Position numbers and translations under genes: made by a program. This document shows, piece by piece, positions 33,631 to 43,659 of a stretch of 64,000 nt of DNA. The DNA is from Prorocentrum cordatum (lineage: Eukaryota > Sar > Dinophyceae > Prorocentrales > Prorocentraceae), in contig CAUYUJ010018549.1 of assembly GCA_963575745.1 (NCBI GenBank), forward strand, positions 535,477-599,476. Direction: 5' to 3'. The notes beneath the pieces are model-generated. The model was not told where the DNA came from, made no database searches, and saw only the letters and a list, made by a program, of their open reading frames with translations. The number at the start of each line of letters is the position of its first letter. Within the stretch, counting starts at the first letter, position 1.

Positions 33631-34853
33631 TCAGCCCCAAACCAACTGGCCACTTCTCTTCTTCTTGTTCTTCCGCTTCTTGCCCATGGGTGCCGTGAGC
33701 ATGGAGCGGGAGTCGTCGACTGTGAGCCCGAACCCCTCCAGCACCCTCGCGAGCGCAGCCTTGTGCTCCTCGGAGCCAGGCTCGAAGGGGTCGCAGGCCT
33801 GCGCGATCTGGTCGCAGGGGATCACATCGCCCCCTTGGCTCTCGTCCTCGGCCAGCCCCGTCAGCACCTCCGCTCCCACCATCGTCTCGCACTGGAGGGT
33901 GGCCACCCGTGGGGCCGCCAGCACCGCGGTACCGAAGACCGCTGCGTCCCCCAGCTCGTCGTGCTCGAGCCGCCACTGGGCGCGGCGGCGTGCCGCCGCG
34001 GCGGCCGCCCTCGCGTACGCCAGCTGGTTGACCGCGACCGTGGCTTCCCAGCTCCGCGGCCCCCTCGCGCTCGGCTCCTCGCCGCCAGAGAGGCTCGCGA
34101 CCTTCATCATGTCGTCCAGCTCATTCACCACCTCTTCTCGTGCTCGTGGGCGTTTTCGTCCTGCTCGGAGCCCGCCGCGGCCGACGCCTCCGCTGAAGAC
34201 GCCTTGCAGGACCACGAAACGCCCTTTTCGGCCTCCTGGGTCACGCCCGTCGGCACGCGAACGATGTTCTCGACGTGCTCAGCCATCGGCACCTTCACGA
34301 TATTTTCGGTATCTTCGGACTCCTGGGTCACGCCCGCAGGCGCGTGAACGATGTCCTCGACGTGCTCTGCCATCGGCACCTTCACGATCTTGTCGGTCTT
34401 TCCATCAGAGGTGTTCAGCACCTCGATGCTATCGACATGATGCGCCATCGCCACCTTCACGGTCTTCGCCTCGACCTTCACGGCCTCCAGTTTGACCGCC
34501 TCCTCGGGAAGGTCCTCGACGTCCCGATCGTCCTCGGCCAGGCCGCACTTGCCCAGCACGGGGGAGACAGGGACTGCAGGGAGCTCCTCGCATACAGTCT
34601 GGACCGCGGCATCGCCCATCGGCAAGTGGACGGTGATCCCGACATGCTCCGACGACAGCGCGTCCATGCTCGGGTCGAGCACGCGGGCGACCTGGTCACC
34701 GAACGCCTTCGTCGGCTCCTCTACGGACTCGCTGGCCTCCTCATCGATGCTCTTGCAGTCCCCGATTAGCTGCTGCGCCACCGACACAGCCTGGTCCCTC
34801 TCGACCACGAGGGCCTCGTGCACACCCCTGAGCGCACCCTTGAGGAACTCCAT
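33631..34853 (-). pseudogene. Broken gene with two 29-residue VKVPMAEHVE repeats (alveolin-like?)
   Basis: The minus-strand frame from the ATG at 34851-34853 gives 242 residues. It has an acidic helical N-terminal half, then two tandem 29-residue units at residues 154-182 and 183-211, each IVKVPMAEHVE(D/N)IV..P.GVTQE, and a degenerate earlier unit at about 130-150. It stops at 34125 after HEHEKRW. A second open frame continues without a gap after a one-base slip, from EEVVNELDDMMKVASLSGGEE at about 34140 to a lysine-rich GKKRKNKKKR tail at 33631, and its composition is equally protein-like. I infer one gene split by an indel, through decay or a sequencing error. Short VP-rich repeats of this kind recall the EKIVEVP repeats of alveolins, cortical proteins of dinoflagellates, but the match is by eye and weak. 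An upstream in-frame extension to 34964 exists, but the 34853 start precedes the first well-formed helix. Function unknown. Confidence 0.6.
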
Positions 34854-35019
34854 GATGAGCTTCTCCCCAGGAGCAGGGAGTGCACCTCGAGCACCGCACC
34901 GCCCGCGTGCAAGATGGCGGCAGGTCCGCCCATCCGCCCGGCAGGGCACGGCGGCGCGCCACACTCGCCGCGGACCGCGGTCACGGCCTGGCCATGGCTC
35001 TCCGCAGACCCTCTCCTGA

Positions 35020-35275
35020 TGCCTCCTCCTCCTCCTCTTCCTCCTCCTCCTCCTCTTGCTCCTACTCCTCCTCTTCTCCTCTTCCTCCTCGTCCTCCTCC
35101 TTCTCCTCCCCGTCGTCGTCCTCCTCCTCCCCCTCCCCCTCCCCCTCCCCCTCCCTCCTCCTACTCCTTTTCCTCCTCCTCCTCCTCCTCCTCCTCCTCT
35201 CCTCCTCCTCCTCCTCCTCCTCCTCTACTCCTCCTCCTCCTCCTCCTCCTCCTCCTCCTCCTCCTCCTCTTTGCC
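35020..35275. repeat. (TCC)n tract
   Basis: TCC with CCCTCC interruptions. It lies upstream of the minus-strand gene, reading GGA on that gene's coding strand. Confidence 0.93.
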
Positions 35276-35564
35276 AGGGGCGTAGAGGCGGGGCTTCAGA
35301 TTTCGATCATCTTGCACCTGGGCTGCAATTCAGTGCTGCCACTGGGGAGCAACGCGTTCGAGAACGATTCTTTCTTCAGGTTCATGGCAACTCCTCGTCC
35401 CTGCCCTCCCTGCGGCAACACCCCACACCTGGCAAAGCGGGGAGCCACGGTCAGATTGCACCGGTGTGGTCGCGAGGCCTTCTCACGCGCTGCGCGTGAA
35501 GGCAACGCACCTCCGCGCACGCCCTGTACGCCAGGGAAGGGAAAAGAGGGGGAGGTGAAGGAGG

Positions 35565-35705
35565 AAAATGAGGAGAAGGAAGAGGAGGAGGAGGAGGAGG
35601 AGGAGGAGGAGGAGGAGGAGGAGGAGGAGGAGGAGGAGGAGGAGGAGGAGGAGGAGGAGGAGGAGAGGAGGGAGGAGGAGGAGGGAGGAGGAGGAGGAGG
35701 AGGAA
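35565..35705. repeat. (GGA)n tract
   Basis: Nearly pure GGA. It lies about 95 bp upstream of the LINE start codon and is arranged as a mirror of the TCC tract at 35020-35275. Confidence 0.94.
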
Positions 35706-35799
35706 AGAGGAGGAAGGCGCCACTCTGGATCGGGGATTGGGGGCGCGGGCCCCCCCATCGGGCGCCTTCTGGCAGAGAGGCAGCGGCTTGCTTCATGTC

Positions 35800-38700
35800 A
35801 TGGCACCTGCTGCTCTCTCAGCGTCGGCAGCCCGCCGAGGCATCATGTTTGCGCAGTTCAACCCGCAGAGCGCCGCCAAGGACAGGAGCCGCGACATAAT
35901 TGAGGAACTTTCTAATTTTGATGCAGTGGGGTTGATAGGGACGCAGAGAAGATCTTCAGGGAATTTGGTGGAGATTTCTCAGAGGCTGGACAATCACTGG
36001 AGTATCGACTTTGGATGGACCAGAGGAGCTCATACTAACAAGAGTTGTGGTCTTACTCTGTGGCTTCGACGACGATTCGCTAGCATGTCCAGCATCAAAG
36101 GTTTTGTCCCTACTCCCAAGAACCTCTGGGGGCGTTGTGGTGGAGTGAAGATCGAGCGCGGCAGTCTCAGGCTTGTGTTCATCCTATTGTACTTTCCTCC
36201 GCAACCTCGTGGCACGCGTGCGCAGCAGCTACAGTGGGAGGCGACCATCGATGCAACGCTTAGATGGCTGGAGACAGCGTTGGGAGCAATTTCAGCAAGA
36301 TGGGCACCTGTCATCATGAGCGATGTAAACGGCCAGTTTCCTGAGATTGCTGGTTTTTCAGGTGTTCACGGCTGCGGGGACTGGAACTTCACCACTCAGA
36401 ACCTCGCGGCTCTTCTAAAAACTCATGAACTGTGTGCCATGAACACGCTGTGGCCCGCTGGAGACACATACTACGGGAATTCGCAGACGTCCAAAGTGAT
36501 CGACTATATTTTCATGCCCCACCAGTGGGCATCCGAAGTATGTTGGTGCCGCACTTTGCGGCGCAGTGCGTGGCGATTGCAGGCACACTGTCAATCCAAG
36601 ATATGGGATCATGTACCAGTTGGGATTGCTCTGCCTTTTCAAGTGATTGCTGAACCATACGAGGTGGCACCGAGGGCGACCTTCTCTGGCGAGGCGATGT
36701 CGATGATGCTGCAAAGGGGATATCGTAGAAAGGAGTTCGTGCAGCAGTTGGAGAGATCGCTTTCCCGTGAGTATGATAGAGTCGCCTCGCTTCCCTCGAA
36801 CTTGGTGGCCGACGAAGCGAACAGGGTTCTCATGCAGTCACTTCGTGAAGCTGGAGCGGAGCACTGCTCGCGTTCACCGCTATATACGGAAGATCACTCT
36901 AGGCATGCAACTGAAGTTTCTCGCCTTCTTGAGAAGCGTCGAGATGTTCGGGGACAGTTTTCTGTGGTAGAATACTCGGAGGACGTGGAGGGGGAGGAGC
37001 TTAGGCTGACCATGGAGTTAAGGAGGGTGAGCAGGTGGCTAAGACATCGGAAGAGGGTCTATTGGGAGCAGATTCGACAGGATCGGTGCGAAGCTTTTAA
37101 TGAAGCCGTCGAGCGTCGAGATGGCTACAGTATTCATCGCTTAGCTAAGCTGATCGCGCAGGCGAAGAAGGGAGGGAGGAAGAGAGTGTACGGGAAGATC
37201 AGGGTGGAGGGGACGAGGCAAGAGTGGGAGGAGAAGATGAAACTTCCAGGGCCCGAAGGCGGCTGCTCCGCTCAGGCCACTACCCTTGCCGACCTTCGAG
37301 ATGCTCGAGGGACCCCTTTTGGCGCCCCGCTGGCTGTCGAGGCCGAGGACCTAGAGGAGGACGTGGGGAGGCTAAAAAAGGCTGTATGGAAGGCTCGTCT
37401 TTGGAAAGCAACCCCGCCCTGGAGCTGTCCGATCGAACTGATACGCACAGCATTCTTCCCGAGATGGACTAACCCTAGGATGAAAGAGATGAGGCATGGT
37501 ATCGGGCATGTTCCAGATGTTACGAACCTTATCTCTCCCCATTTCTACAAGTTCCTCTCTCTCATCCTGATAGGCGCCCGCATGTACAATAAGCTACCGC
37601 TTGACTGGTTGCGCGCAGTTGCAGCTCGCATCGGGAAGGGGACCGACAAGGAGGGGACGAAGGGGGAGCGGGTCGTGATGATGGTGTGTTCTCTGGGCAA
37701 AGTGTTTTTTCGTGGAGTTCTAAGCAGAGCTCCAAAGTATGCGATTCCTGCTTGGGCATATGGGGCACTGAGCAAGCGAAGGAGGGAGGGGGCGATCGTC
37801 GTACAGGGCTGCTCAGCGTGGAGGTTGAAGAAGCTAGGCATCTCTCATCTCCGCCGATTCCATGATGCAACAAACGCATTTTTTTCTGTGAAGACCAGTT
37901 GCCTCAATGCGGCTACTCTGCGAGTTTTACATCCAGACGACGTCCCGCTCATGTTGGACCGTATTAAGTATAGTCACTTCATATTCACGGGAGGGGAGGA
38001 GGACATCGTGTTTACCATGGGGGAGGGATGTATGCCTGGCGACCCGATCATGGTGTATTTATTTGTCATGGTGTATGTGCTACGCCTGCAGGAATTTTTT
38101 GAGGCCACTCCGCCTGCGAGCTGGATTCAGGCCTCGTCTCCGCTTGATCCGCACAAAGTCGAACAAGCGGCTGTCACACTTTTCGTGGACGATTATGCTG
38201 ACGCAATTCCGTTCCCGAGCTTAGAGGAGGGGATCAAACACAGCGAAGACCAAAATCAGAGAGTTTCGGACACGCTTGGCACCATCGGACTTGCCCAAAA
38301 TCTTGATAAGCAGGAGTCCATTCCCTACCTGAGCGGCATAGGGGCTTATCGGAACGAGCAGATTTTATTTCGACCCAATCGTTTGCCTGGTCGAACGCTT
38401 GCGGTTGCTCGGTACTTAGGCTCTCGCCTGTCGGGAAGATTTGCAGTGGGAGTGGAGGTGCAATTCAGATTGCTGGCTGGGAAGGAGGCTTGGGCAAGGA
38501 TGGGGAAGTTTTGGACTAGTCAAGTGCAGTTTAAGTGGCGCTCAGTGGTCTTCAAGGGCTACGTGCTCAATGCTGTGCTTTCTGGCATCGAGAGTCTAGC
38601 GCGCTCGAACGGCCCTTTGCTGGACAGCGATCTCGCCCCGCTGGAGAGTTTTCTTGCTCGTCGAGGCCGGGTGGTCTTGAGAGGCGTCGCGAAGGCCACG

Positions 38701-40200
38701 CCCACCGGCGAGATCAGGAGTCTCGACAATCTCGCCGTGCTTGGGAAATTCGGGATTGCAGCAGTTTCCATCGAATGCAGAGTTCGCAGACTGGTGTGGC
38801 TTCAGTCGTTGTTGAAGCACCCGATTGAGGGAGCTCAAGTTCTGGCTGTCGTTTTTGGGAACTTGAAGGTGACGGTGGGAAAGGAGGAGGTGGATCAGGC
38901 AGGAGTTCTTTCAGGCAGTGAGTCGTCCATGAATCCGTGGGCGCGCCAGTGGTTGCGCGATGTCTCGGCACTGGAGTGTTTTGACGACGGTGCAGTTCTC
39001 TTGGAAAGGTATAATATGAGTGCGCTATCGTTGATTACGGAGGGGAGGGAGGATTTCGTTCAGCTCGACGTTCGGGGCCTCAAGTCTCACTATTGGACAC
39101 ATCGTAGTGAATATGAACGACGACGACGGGTTCGCGGAGGAGGGGGTGGGCAGTTTAGATGCTGGGCGAAGCTTGACGATGGCACGAGATGTACGGCATG
39201 CTTCGACACGCGCGCTGCACTAACCTCGCACTATGTCCATATGAAAGGTGGGGAGCACGGGGCACAGATTCTAGGACGTGTCGCATGTGTAAGCAACCAA
39301 TGCATCGTATGTGGTTCTGTATTTGCAACATACGCACAGGCCCAGAAGCACCTCACAGCAGCACTACATACACATGTCTGCAAAGATCGAGGCCGCTCTG
39401 GCAATTTTGTGGTTCCCAAGTTTACATATTGCCGTCTATGCGAGTTTGGCTCTGAAGATTCAGTGGTGCTGCGTTATCACATTCTTAACGAACATCTCAA
39501 GCCATACCTTGACCAGCACATTATCGATTTTGGCTTTGAGATTGGCGACGAGATTGAGACTCGCTCGAAGGACTTCCTGATAGATGTCGTGGCTTCTGGC
39601 GTCGGCGCCCGAGGTTCCCGAGGAGCAGCGGTCGAAGGTGGCCAAGAAAGGCGAGTCGAAGGAGGCGGCCCAGCGCAAGTTGCTTTTTCAGCTGGAGAGC
39701 CGCATCAGGAGCCTAGAGTACGGCAGCGCAGCCCAGACTTATCTTCCCAAAGAGCATGTGCTCGTGGAGGCGGGAACATCGGAGTACAAGAAATACTTGA
39801 CGGAGGTGGAGAAGAGGGGGAAGGATCACGATCTAGGCCCTCCCGAGCTCCATGTGTTTGGAGCAGTTCTCTTAGGTATCGACAACTTCTTGAATCAGGG
39901 AGATTGCCCGCTGGAGGTTCGCAGGTACAAAGGCATCGGAGGGAGGATCCGCATGATGATGGAGAAGGGGAGCCCCGAGGATGCGTCGATGTGGATCAAA
40001 GAGTGCGGGTTTTCGAACACGTTCGATTCCAAGGTGATGAGGCTCACGCTATGTCTTCGGGGTCACGTCCTGGTGGCAAGGGGTGCGGAGGCCGCGGAAG
40101 AGCTCAACAAACAGCAGGCCGACGCGTGGGGCGGGGCGCCCACAGATCCGTCCTTCGAAAAGATCCTTCAGAGAAGCCCGATGGAGCTGCCCGTAGTTGA
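35800..40200 (+). CDS. Non-LTR retrotransposon protein: endonuclease, reverse transcriptase, C2H2 fingers
   Basis: This is a LINE protein that nicks target DNA and copies its RNA at the nick. From the ATG at 35800 (an in-frame alternative is at 35845), residues ~15-280 form an endonuclease/exonuclease/phosphatase fold: D175 and N177 (in MSDVNG), D235 (in VIDYIF), and D270/H271 (in WDHVPV). The usual metal-binding Glu of the first motif is absent; the segment reads LIGTQRRS around residues 45-51. Reverse transcriptase motifs follow: A at D689 (HDATNAFF), B at G747-D748 (MPGDP) and C at D797/D798 (FVDDYAD). C2H2 fingers lie at C1168/C1171/H1184/H1190 and C1211/C1214/H1227/H1232, with a possible third near 1125-1160. 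There is no RNase H. Residues after about 1265 (39595 onward) become Gly/Arg/Ser-rich and look like out-of-frame translation of the overlapping next ORF. More than 1260 codons without a stop suggest recent activity. Confidence 0.92.
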   Translation: MAPAALSASAARRGIMFAQFNPQSAAKDRSRDIIEELSNFDAVGLIGTQRRSSGNLVEISQRLDNHWSIDFGWTRGAHTNKSCGLTLWLRRRFASMSSIKGFVPTPKNLWGRCGGVKIERGSLRLVFILLYFPPQPRGTRAQQLQWEATIDATLRWLETALGAISARWAPVIMSDVNGQFPEIAGFSGVHGCGDWNFTTQNLAALLKTHELCAMNTLWPAGDTYYGNSQTSKVIDYIFMPHQWASEVCWCRTLRRSAWRLQAHCQSKIWDHVPVGIALPFQVIAEPYEVAPRATFSGEAMSMMLQRGYRRKEFVQQLERSLSREYDRVASLPSNLVADEANRVLMQSLREAGAEHCSRSPLYTEDHSRHATEVSRLLEKRRDVRGQFSVVEYSEDVEGEELRLTMELRRVSRWLRHRKRVYWEQIRQDRCEAFNEAVERRDGYSIHRLAKLIAQAKKGGRKRVYGKIRVEGTRQEWEEKMKLPGPEGGCSAQATTLADLRDARGTPFGAPLAVEAEDLEEDVGRLKKAVWKARLWKATPPWSCPIELIRTAFFPRWTNPRMKEMRHGIGHVPDVTNLISPHFYKFLSLILIGARMYNKLPLDWLRAVAARIGKGTDKEGTKGERVVMMVCSLGKVFFRGVLSRAPKYAIPAWAYGALSKRRREGAIVVQGCSAWRLKKLGISHLRRFHDATNAFFSVKTSCLNAATLRVLHPDDVPLMLDRIKYSHFIFTGGEEDIVFTMGEGCMPGDPIMVYLFVMVYVLRLQEFFEATPPASWIQASSPLDPHKVEQAAVTLFVDDYADAIPFPSLEEGIKHSEDQNQRVSDTLGTIGLAQNLDKQESIPYLSGIGAYRNEQILFRPNRLPGRTLAVARYLGSRLSGRFAVGVEVQFRLLAGKEAWARMGKFWTSQVQFKWRSVVFKGYVLNAVLSGIESLARSNGPLLDSDLAPLESFLARRGRVVLRGVAKATPTGEIRSLDNLAVLGKFGIAAVSIECRVRRLVWLQSLLKHPIEGAQVLAVVFGNLKVTVGKEEVDQAGVLSGSESSMNPWARQWLRDVSALECFDDGAVLLERYNMSALSLITEGREDFVQLDVRGLKSHYWTHRSEYERRRRVRGGGGGQFRCWAKLDDGTRCTACFDTRAALTSHYVHMKGGEHGAQILGRVACVSNQCIVCGSVFATYAQAQKHLTAALHTHVCKDRGRSGNFVVPKFTYCRLCEFGSEDSVVLRYHILNEHLKPYLDQHIIDFGFEIGDEIETRSKDFLIDVVASGVGARGSRGAAVEGGQERRVEGGGPAQVAFSAGEPHQEPRVRQRSPDLSSQRACARGGGNIGVQEILDGGGEEGEGSRSRPSRAPCVWSSSLRYRQLLESGRLPAGGSQVQRHRREDPHDDGEGEPRGCVDVDQRVRVFEHVRFQGDEAHAMSSGSRPGGKGCGGRGRAQQTAGRRVGRGAHRSVLRKDPSEKPDGAARS

Positions 40201-40321
40201 GAACCATAAGCTGGTGGAGATCATGAGTGTCTTGGTGCATATTCTGAGGGCCGCGGGAGGGACTAGAAAGCTAGGCCGTGCCCCCAGGGGCGCCCTTGCC
40301 AAAGGTCTCGGGAACAAATGA
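39584..40321 (+). CDS. Overlapping downstream ORF of the LINE, function unknown
   Basis: 245 residues in the +1 frame relative to the LINE protein. Its ATG follows two in-frame stops directly (TGA TAG ATG at 39578-39586). Composition is protein-like from its first residues: a charged, probably helical or coiled segment (about 15-45), then mixed hydrophobic/charged sequence with motifs such as ELHVFGAVLLGIDNFLNQG and WIKECGF. It ends at a TGA at 40319. The upstream frame loses protein-like character where this one begins, so it is either a separately translated ORF or the C-terminal part of the LINE protein reached by frameshifting. I recognise no family. Confidence 0.6.
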   Translation: MSWLLASAPEVPEEQRSKVAKKGESKEAAQRKLLFQLESRIRSLEYGSAAQTYLPKEHVLVEAGTSEYKKYLTEVEKRGKDHDLGPPELHVFGAVLLGIDNFLNQGDCPLEVRRYKGIGGRIRMMMEKGSPEDASMWIKECGFSNTFDSKVMRLTLCLRGHVLVARGAEAAEELNKQQADAWGGAPTDPSFEKILQRSPMELPVVENHKLVEIMSVLVHILRAAGGTRKLGRAPRGALAKGLGNK

Positions 40322-40769
40322 CCCGACCTGTGTGCTCTGGACTGTAAAATCAGACCCCTGGACTTTTGAACTTTTTAATTCAGGTCCTGGGGGAAAGTGC
40401 CCTGGCCTGTTCGGGCCTGTCCGCTCGCGGGGTGGTTCTGGGCTCCTATCTCCTGGGGAGAAGGGGAGCCTGGAGCTGCCCAGGGGGGTGGCTTGCGTGA
40501 GACTGCTGCTGGGTCCTTGGGGTTCCCTGGGGGTCGGGGTGGGGGTGCGGGGCGTCTGGTCAGTCTCTACGGCCATCCCCCTGCGGGCAGCAGGCGTTCC
40601 GACCGAGCTAAGTCGTGATGTGTCACGGCTCCTCGGCGACGCTGATCAGTCAGTTTTGATGTGCCGTGTTGCAGGCTGGCCCAGAGCATAGTCAGAGACA
40701 TTGTTGAACATTGCTTGAATGGGAGAGTGAAGTGAAGTGAAGGAAAGAGGAGGACGGGGAGGAGGGGGA
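40322..40769. other. 3' flank of the LINE, probable 3' UTR
   Basis: Non-repetitive for about 370 bp, then GAGAGTGAAGTGAAGTGAAGG and a GGA tract. The GAAGT repeat at about 40724-40740 may be the tail of the element, but no target duplication was identified. Confidence 0.4.
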
Positions 40770-41115
40770 GCATGAGGAGGAGGAGGAGGAGGAGGAGGAG
40801 GAGGAGGAGGAGGAGGAGGAGGAGGAGGAGGCGGGGAGGAAAAGAGGAGGAGGAGGAGGAGGAGGAGGACGAGGAGGAGGGGGATGCGGAGGAGGAGGAG
40901 GAGGAGGAGGAGGAGGAGGAGGAGGAGGAGGACGAGGATTAGGAGGATGAGGAAGAAGAAAAGGAGGGGGAGGAGAAGGAGGAGGAGAGGAGGAGGATAG
41001 AGGTGAAGGTGGAAAGAGGAGGACAGGAGGAGGAGCAGGAGGAGGAGGAGGAGGAGGAGGAGGAGGAGGAGGAGGAGGAGCAGGACGAGGAGGAGGAGGA
41101 GGAGGGGGACCCCAC
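40770..41115. repeat. (GGA)n tract
   Basis: GGA triplets with short interruptions, on the same strand as the tract upstream of the LINE. Confidence 0.93.
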
Positions 41116-41639
41116 TCCTTCATGGCAACTCCTCTTCTCCTCTTCCCCCTCCCCCCGGGACAGGCGGCGCACCCCGCTGGCAGCTGGCGGCGCTCGGCTG
41201 CCCGCGGCCAAACGCCCGTCGGGGGCCCTGAAGCTCGCCTGCGCCGGGAGTGGAGGAGAAAGTGGGGAGGAGGAGGAGGCGGAGGAGGAGGGGGGGGACC
41301 AGTGAAAACCCAAGAGTCACTAACGATGTTGGAAGAAACCCTCCCCCATGCTCCCTCTTCACATGCCACTACAACGGTTCACTTCCACAGAGAGACCAAC
41401 CTCGTTGGAAGACAACCGTTCAAAGACCCTGAAGCATGCCAAAACGTTGTTTTCTATATTCCAACGCCACGGATGAACCTAACTGTTGCGTCTTGACGAT
41501 CCTGAATCGTGCCAGAACGCCATTCCTGGGACCTCAACTCCGCGAATCATCGTAACTGCTGCGCCCTCAAAATCGTGAACACATCCAAAACCACTTCTGG
41601 TACGCCGACCATGGGATTCCGTGGAACCCTTGCAATTTT
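41116..41639. other. No gene recognised
   Basis: Transition from GC-rich sequence to degenerate relatives of the tandem units that follow (for example AAAACGTTG and GCCAGAACGCC words). Confidence 0.4.
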
Positions 41640-42140
41640 GAGTCAAGAATGTGCGCGGCGCTGAAGAGAGAGTCGCATTATGAAAGGGAGCCGCCTTCAA
41701 TTCGTGAAGCTCTGGCACACTTTCAAAACGAATGCGCGCGGCGCTTAAGCGAGAGCCACATTTTGAAAAGGAACCGCCCTCAATCAGTGAAGCTCGTGCA
41801 ACTTTGTAAAATGAATGTGCTCGGCGCCAAGGCGAGAACCACATTTTGCAAACCACCCGCCCTCAATCCGTGAAGCTCTTGCAATTTTTGCAAGCGAAGA
41901 TGCGAGGTGCTAAGGCGAGAGGCACATTTTGAAAACCACCCGCCCTCACTCCGCGAAGCTCTTGCACATGTTTAAAAAGAATGTGCGCGGCGCTTAGGCG
42001 AGAGCCACATTTTGAAAACCACCCGCCCTCAATCCGTGAAGCTCTTGCAAAAATTTGATATAAAGATGCGCGACGCTAAGGCGAGAGCCATATGTTGAAA
42101 ACCACCCGCCCTCCACCTGTGAGGCTGTTGCCAATGTTTA
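41640..42140 (+). repeat. Tandem array of ~83-bp units, locus 1
   Basis: Six units, each with GAATGTGCGCGGCGC, then AAGGCGAGAGCCACATTTTG, then CCCGCCCTCAATCCGTGAAG and CTCTTGCA. Unit starts are near 41646, 41736, 41812, 41899, 41979 and 42063. Confidence 0.85.
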
Positions 42141-42237
42141 AGCTTCAGGGTCAAAATTGTTGAGGAAGTCTCAGGCGAAACCCTCGGGGTGCGACAGGGA
42201 GGATTTATTTATAAGGAGAAGGAATTGCGGATGATGG

Positions 42238-42285
42238 AGGAAGAGTGGAGTGGAGTGGAGTGGAGTGGAATGGAATGGAATGGGC
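42238..42285. repeat. (GGAGT)n/(GGAAT)n pentanucleotide
   Basis: GGAGT repeated about five times, then GGAAT three times. Confidence 0.9.
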
Positions 42286-42289
42286 GCCA

Positions 42290-43655
42290 CCACGAGGTGA
42301 AATCCCTAACGAACTACCTGAGGCCCTTGCTGCCTGCTGGGCTCGGGTCAGCGCGTTCAGCCACAACCCTCTCGCCAACCTTCGGATATATTCTCGTCTG
42401 GTGGAGGAAAGCGTCTCAGTGCACGGAGCTTTTAAATCATCAGGTACGAGCTCGTTACAGAAGACGCCACACGTTTGACGAGGAGGAGACCAGGGAGGGG
42501 GAGGAGGAGCAACGCAGACATCTTGCTGCCATGAGGGGCGCTGCATCAAGATCGAAAGGGCTTACCTGGCCATGAAAAGGACATCCGACCCAGATCTAAG
42601 GAACGGCCCGAATACCAAGTGTCTTAACTGTAGGTTGGGAGGGGCAAGGGGCGGAGAAAAGATGAAGAGAAAATATGGATATGAGGGGAAAAGGGGAAAT
42701 ACGGACAGGCGAGGAGGAGACAGAAGCGTGGTAGGGGTAAGTCGGGGGATGATGATTTGTTTTGATTGCGGCGCACAGCTCTCCCTCGGTCTGTGCAGGC
42801 GTTGGGGCCAACGACAACAGGGAGGAGGAGGAGCGGGGAGGAGGAAGAGGCGGAAAGATGGACAGGTAGCTGCAGGAGGTGAACGAGGGTTGAAGGAAGG
42901 CAGGATGCAACTGATGAGGAAGGCGAAGAGACGCTTGAGGGGGAGGAGGCGCCAAGGCACGGCTGAGGACGGCAAGCTCACCGAGTGGCCCCCAACGCGC
43001 GCGCAGCAGCTGCGAGGGCCCTTCGGGCATGCCGCTGATCAGCCGCACGAGAGGCGACTTCATTAGACCTTAAGTGCAAGAGCAGCGAGCACCAAGAGCA
43101 GCCGCCCGTTCGAAAATCGGCTCAGCTGCTCTTCTGGGATGGAGGGTCAGCCTGACCTGGCAGGAAGGGGAGCAGTGGGTCGCAGGAGGACCCCTGTGGC
43201 TCCCCTCTGACCCCATTCGGCGTGGAAGCCCATTCGGCAGTATCATGGGCAGCCGAACGGGCTGAAATCCAAGATGCTCGTTGAAACCGCGCCCGTTCGG
43301 CGAGCCGAGTGGGCTAGATCTTGGGCCCACTCGGCGGCCGAGCGGACTCAGACGCAGAGTGGGCTCGGAAGCGAACTCTGTATTGAACATTTCCAGAAAT
43401 CCTCCGATGCCTCCTGAGGCTTCCGGAGGCCCAGACAAGATGAAACACATCAACATCCACATGCTAGTCCTTCTCCTCTTCGTCATCCTCTTCCTCCTCT
43501 TGAACCTCCTACTCCCCTTCCTCCCACTTCTAAATGTCCTACGTTTCGTCCCCATCTACTCTCGGCGAGGCGAACCTGAGGGGGAGTATCCCGAGGCTGG
43601 AAAACCTCCGTCCCTCCATCCCCGCTCCCTGCACCCTCCCCTCTCTCCTCCTGCC
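42290..43655. other. No gene; CGTTCGGC/GAGTGGGCT words at 43190-43380
   Basis: The only structure seen is repetition of CATTCGGC, CGTTCGGC and AGTGGGCT words around 43190-43380. Confidence 0.4.
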
Positions 43656-43659
43656 GCGA

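Noticed and set aside
39595-40200. The last ~200 residues of the LINE frame as a real C-terminal domain
   Set aside because: Composition changes abruptly to Gly/Arg/Ser, while the overlapping frame becomes protein-like at the same point; the tail is probably an out-of-frame reading.
41640-42140. Possible CRISPR array at the regularly spaced ~83-bp units
   Set aside because: Whole units are repeated, with no short constant repeat separating unique spacers; the host is eukaryotic and no cas gene is present.
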